A stretch of DNA of 64,000 bases from contig JACKHZ010000008.1 of the NCBI GenBank assembly GCA_020638735.1, positions 992,001 through 1,056,000 of the forward strand, read 5' to 3'. The position numbers and the translations under genes are program-made. This DNA comes from Planctomycetota bacterium (GTDB lineage Bacteria; Planctomycetota; UBA1135; UBA2386). Shown here piece by piece: positions 61,816-64,000 of this stretch (positions are counted from its first letter, which is position 1; every line of letters starts with the position of its first letter). Under the pieces are notes generated by a model. That model saw only the letters and a list, made by a program, of their open reading frames with translations, was not told the DNA's origin and did no database searches.

Positions 61816-62709
61816 ATGACCCTAGACAAGTCCTGCTCGAAGGGAGCGGCGTGCTCCTGTTCTGCCGCCCGGGGTGATTCGCCCACCCCGCAGTCCGGCG
61901 CGATCGACCGCCGCACGCTACTGGCCGGCGGACTGGCCGCGGCAGCCGGCGGCGCCGCTGCAGCGCAGTCGCCGCAGGGTGCCGTGCGCAGCGACCTGTT
62001 CCTCGCCGAGGAGCACTGGCGCGAGCGCATGCAGGCGCCGGACGACGGCAAGAAGTTCGGCTGGGTCGTCGACGTGCGCCGCTGCTTCGGCTGCCACGGC
62101 TGCGAGGTCGCGTGCAAGGCCGAGAACGACGTGCCGCTCGGCAACTACATGCGGCAGACGATCTACCACGACTACGAGAAGCCGCAGGGCGGCCTCGCCC
62201 GCATCATGGTGCCGATGGCGTGCCAGCACTGCGAGGACGCGCCGTGCATCAAGGCTTGCCCGTGCGGCGCCCTGCACAAGGGCATGGGCGGCTCGGTGCA
62301 GGTCGACTACGACGTCTGCTCGGGCCACGGTGCCTGCAAGGAGGTCTGCCCCTACGGCGCGATCTACATCGACCCGGTCGCCAACCAGGCGATCAAGTGC
62401 CACAACTGCACGCACCGCGTCGAGGTCGGCATGGAGCCGGCGTGCGTGTCCACGTGCCCGAGCGAGGCGCTCTACTTCGGCGACCTCAACGACCCCGAGT
62501 CGAAGGTGTCGAAGATCAAGGCGCGGCTCGAGGCCGAAGGCGAACTCGGCCAGCTGCGCGCAGACAAGGGCACGCTGCCGCGCGCCTGGTTCGGTCACAG
62601 CAAGGATCGCCCGATCGACGAGTGGGAACCGAAGATCCCGCGCGAGGGCCAGAGCTATCACAACGACGCCTACAGCGTCTACGAGTGGAAGAAGGGAGGT
62701 GCCGAGTGA
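61816..62709 (+). CDS. Tat-exported four-cluster ferredoxin (TtrB/PsrB/DmsB-type)
   Basis: A 297-residue iron-sulfur subunit. The N-terminus is Cys-rich (CSKGAACSCS), then a twin-Arg segment RRTLLAGGLAAA. Four cubane-type Cys clusters follow: C90, C93, C96, C100 in CFGCHGCEVAC, then CQHCEDAPCIKACP, CSGHGACKEVCP, and CHNCTHRVEVGMEPAC with CVSTCP. These relay electrons between a quinol-side subunit and the molybdenum subunit encoded immediately downstream (GTGA overlap at 62706). ATG 61816 is chosen because it precedes the Tat segment; the frame is open upstream to 61444. Confidence 0.88.
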   Translation: MTLDKSCSKGAACSCSAARGDSPTPQSGAIDRRTLLAGGLAAAAGGAAAAQSPQGAVRSDLFLAEEHWRERMQAPDDGKKFGWVVDVRRCFGCHGCEVACKAENDVPLGNYMRQTIYHDYEKPQGGLARIMVPMACQHCEDAPCIKACPCGALHKGMGGSVQVDYDVCSGHGACKEVCPYGAIYIDPVANQAIKCHNCTHRVEVGMEPACVSTCPSEALYFGDLNDPESKVSKIKARLEAEGELGQLRADKGTLPRAWFGHSKDRPIDEWEPKIPREGQSYHNDAYSVYEWKKGGAE

Positions 62710-64000
62710 GCACGTCGCGTCGCAACTTCCTGCGGCTGTCCGCCGCGCTCGCCGCCGCATCGGCCACCTCCGCGTGCGCCGGCAGCCCTTCCCCGGCGGG
62801 TCGGGCGCCGGCCAGCAAGGACGAGAGCCTGCGCGTCTGGCAACGCGGCAAGGGTGAGCCGTACGCCGTCGGCGACCTGCACATGCCCGGCGTCTGCACG
62901 CTGCCGGGCCCTGACAAGAAGGTGCGCTTCCCGGACCCGGACAAGTACCGCGACACCACCAAGGTGCACGGCATGTGCCAGCTGTGCTCGACGGTCTGCG
63001 GCATCACCGGCCACGTCAAGGACGGCCGCATCGTCAAGGTCGAGGGCAACCCGCTCGACCCCAACTCGCGCGGGCGGCTGTGCGCGCGCGGCCAGGCCGC
63101 GCTCAACCACCAGTACCACCCCGAACGGCTGCTCTACCCGCTGAAGCGCGTCGGCCCGCGCGGCAGCGGCCAGTGGCAGCGCATCACCTGGGAGCAGGCC
63201 TACGACGAGCTCGCGCAGCGACTCAAGGCGGTGCGCGAATCCGGCAAGCCGGAGGAGTTCGCGTTCCACCAGGGTCGCAACCGCAGCCCGGACGCGGTCA
63301 ATCGCTTCCTCAACGCGTTCGGCACCAACACCGCGCTCAACCACCGCGGCCTGTGCTCGGCGTCGCGGCGCGCCGCGGCGCTGACCTACCTGTTCGAGTC
63401 CGACTGGGACCTCGGCGACTACGAGAACTCGAAGTACATCCTGAACTTCGGCTCCAACATGTTCGAGGCGCACCAGGGCCACGTCGCCGGCGCGCAGCGC
63501 ATCCAGCGCGGCCGCTTCGACAAGGGGCCGGGGGAGAGCGGCGCCAAGCTGGTGACCTTCGACGTGCGCATGTCGAACACCGCCGGCAACAGCGACGAGT
63601 TCTACATGCCGGCGCCGGGCACCGACGGCGCGGTGGCGCTGGCGATGGCGCACACGATCGTCAGCGAGAAGCTCTACGACGCGCAGTTCTTCGGCGACTG
63701 GGCCAACTGCTCGATCGAGGACCTCTGGCAGCAGATCGAGGCCTACACGCCCGAGTGGGCCGAGCAGGTGTCGACGATCCCGGCGGCGACGATCCGCCGC
63801 ATCGCCCGTGAGTTCGCGGCCGCCGCGCCGGCCGCGACGACGATGTGCAACCGCGGCTCGAGCGCGCACGTCAACGGCTACACCAACGACCGCGCGATCA
63901 TCCTGCTCGACGTGCTCGTCGGTTCGGTCGGCAAGAAGGGCGGCTTCTGCTGGATGTGGACCGGCAGCTACGACGGCAAGCGCTTCCCTACGCCGGCGAT
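62706..64000 (+). CDS. Molybdopterin oxidoreductase catalytic subunit (PsrA/TtrA-like), cut by window edge
   Basis: At least 431 residues of a CISM-family catalytic subunit. A perfect Tat signal SRRNFLRL opens it, followed by a Cys24 lipobox-like site. The N-terminal [4Fe-4S] is held by Cys91, Cys94, Cys98 and Cys126. Cys217 in HRGLCSASRRAAA lies where these enzymes place the molybdenum ligand, favouring a polysulfide, tetrathionate or thiosulfate-type reductase over DMSO reductase (Ser). GTG 62706 overlaps the ferredoxin stop. The 3' end is missing, so any membrane anchor partner is not visible. Confidence 0.87.
   Translation, partial: MSTSRRNFLRLSAALAAASATSACAGSPSPAGRAPASKDESLRVWQRGKGEPYAVGDLHMPGVCTLPGPDKKVRFPDPDKYRDTTKVHGMCQLCSTVCGITGHVKDGRIVKVEGNPLDPNSRGRLCARGQAALNHQYHPERLLYPLKRVGPRGSGQWQRITWEQAYDELAQRLKAVRESGKPEEFAFHQGRNRSPDAVNRFLNAFGTNTALNHRGLCSASRRAAALTYLFESDWDLGDYENSKYILNFGSNMFEAHQGHVAGAQRIQRGRFDKGPGESGAKLVTFDVRMSNTAGNSDEFYMPAPGTDGAVALAMAHTIVSEKLYDAQFFGDWANCSIEDLWQQIEAYTPEWAEQVSTIPAATIRRIAREFAAAAPAATTMCNRGSSAHVNGYTNDRAIILLDVLVGSVGKKGGFCWMWTGSYDGKRFPTPA

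Overview
The window is a very GC-rich (about 70% by eye), gene-dense bacterial segment with no rRNA, tRNA or CRISPR array that I can see. A paired DUF1501 protein and a PSCyt1/DUF1549/DUF1553 cytochrome protein, a DUF3299 protein, several secreted lineage-specific proteins and frequent EF-hand loops point to a member of the Planctomycetota, probably one of the high-GC lineages. This is inferred from gene content, not from a marker gene. Many genes start at GTG or TTG and are joined by 4-bp ATGA/GTGA overlaps.

Layout. 1-7.4 kb: an edge-truncated acyltransferase, a cysteine dioxygenase, a lipoprotein hydrolase and two POT-family peptide transporters (all minus), then a YebC-family regulator (plus) ending at a strong terminator. 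7.4-16.8 kb: a signalling and envelope-stress cluster. It has a PRC-barrel exported protein, DUF1328 and DUF3185 small membrane proteins, a REC-kinase-REC hybrid, an Rcp1-like receiver, a CHASE3-like kinase, a degenerate kinase coupled to a sigma-54 activator, and two exported proteins. Sigma-54-type -24/-12 elements lie in front of the small-protein genes of this cluster and also in front of the peptide-transporter operon. 16.8-31.4 kb: a mixed, partly accessory stretch. It holds a GT-C glycosyltransferase with an EF-hand loop flanked by copies of the hutD 3' end, HutD, a decayed DUF433/DUF5615 toxin-antitoxin pair, a RadD-like helicase, a lipoprotein, a DPP-IV-type peptidase, orphan secreted proteins, an SLC13-type transporter and an AbiE-type toxin-antitoxin pair.

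31.5-42.1 kb: a long minus-strand run, plsY-gpsA-algI-algJ-MFS-PSCyt1/DUF1553-DUF1501, combining phospholipid synthesis, MBOAT-dependent O-acetylation and the planctomycete cytochrome/DUF1501 pair. 42.1-52.4 kb: a solitary hydantoinase A-type protein, a palindrome-rich intergenic region, a TPR-like lipoprotein coupled to a degenerate HD-GYP sensor, a DUF3299 protein, and a LolD/FtsX-type ABC transporter followed by an EboE-like TIM-barrel protein. 52.5-58.1 kb: a LOG-family nucleosidase and two tandem paralogous secreted proteins. 58.1-64 kb: a phosphonate-type ABC importer whose two permeases are fused into one protein (minus), divergent from a Tat-exported ferredoxin and molybdopterin oxidoreductase that runs off the right edge.

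The most interesting signals are the sigma-54 elements around the activator gene, the degenerate kinase, the hutD-flanked glycosyltransferase, the nonsense-interrupted antitoxin, the degenerate HD-GYP protein, the 44.1-44.6 kb palindromic region and the fused double PhnE permease.
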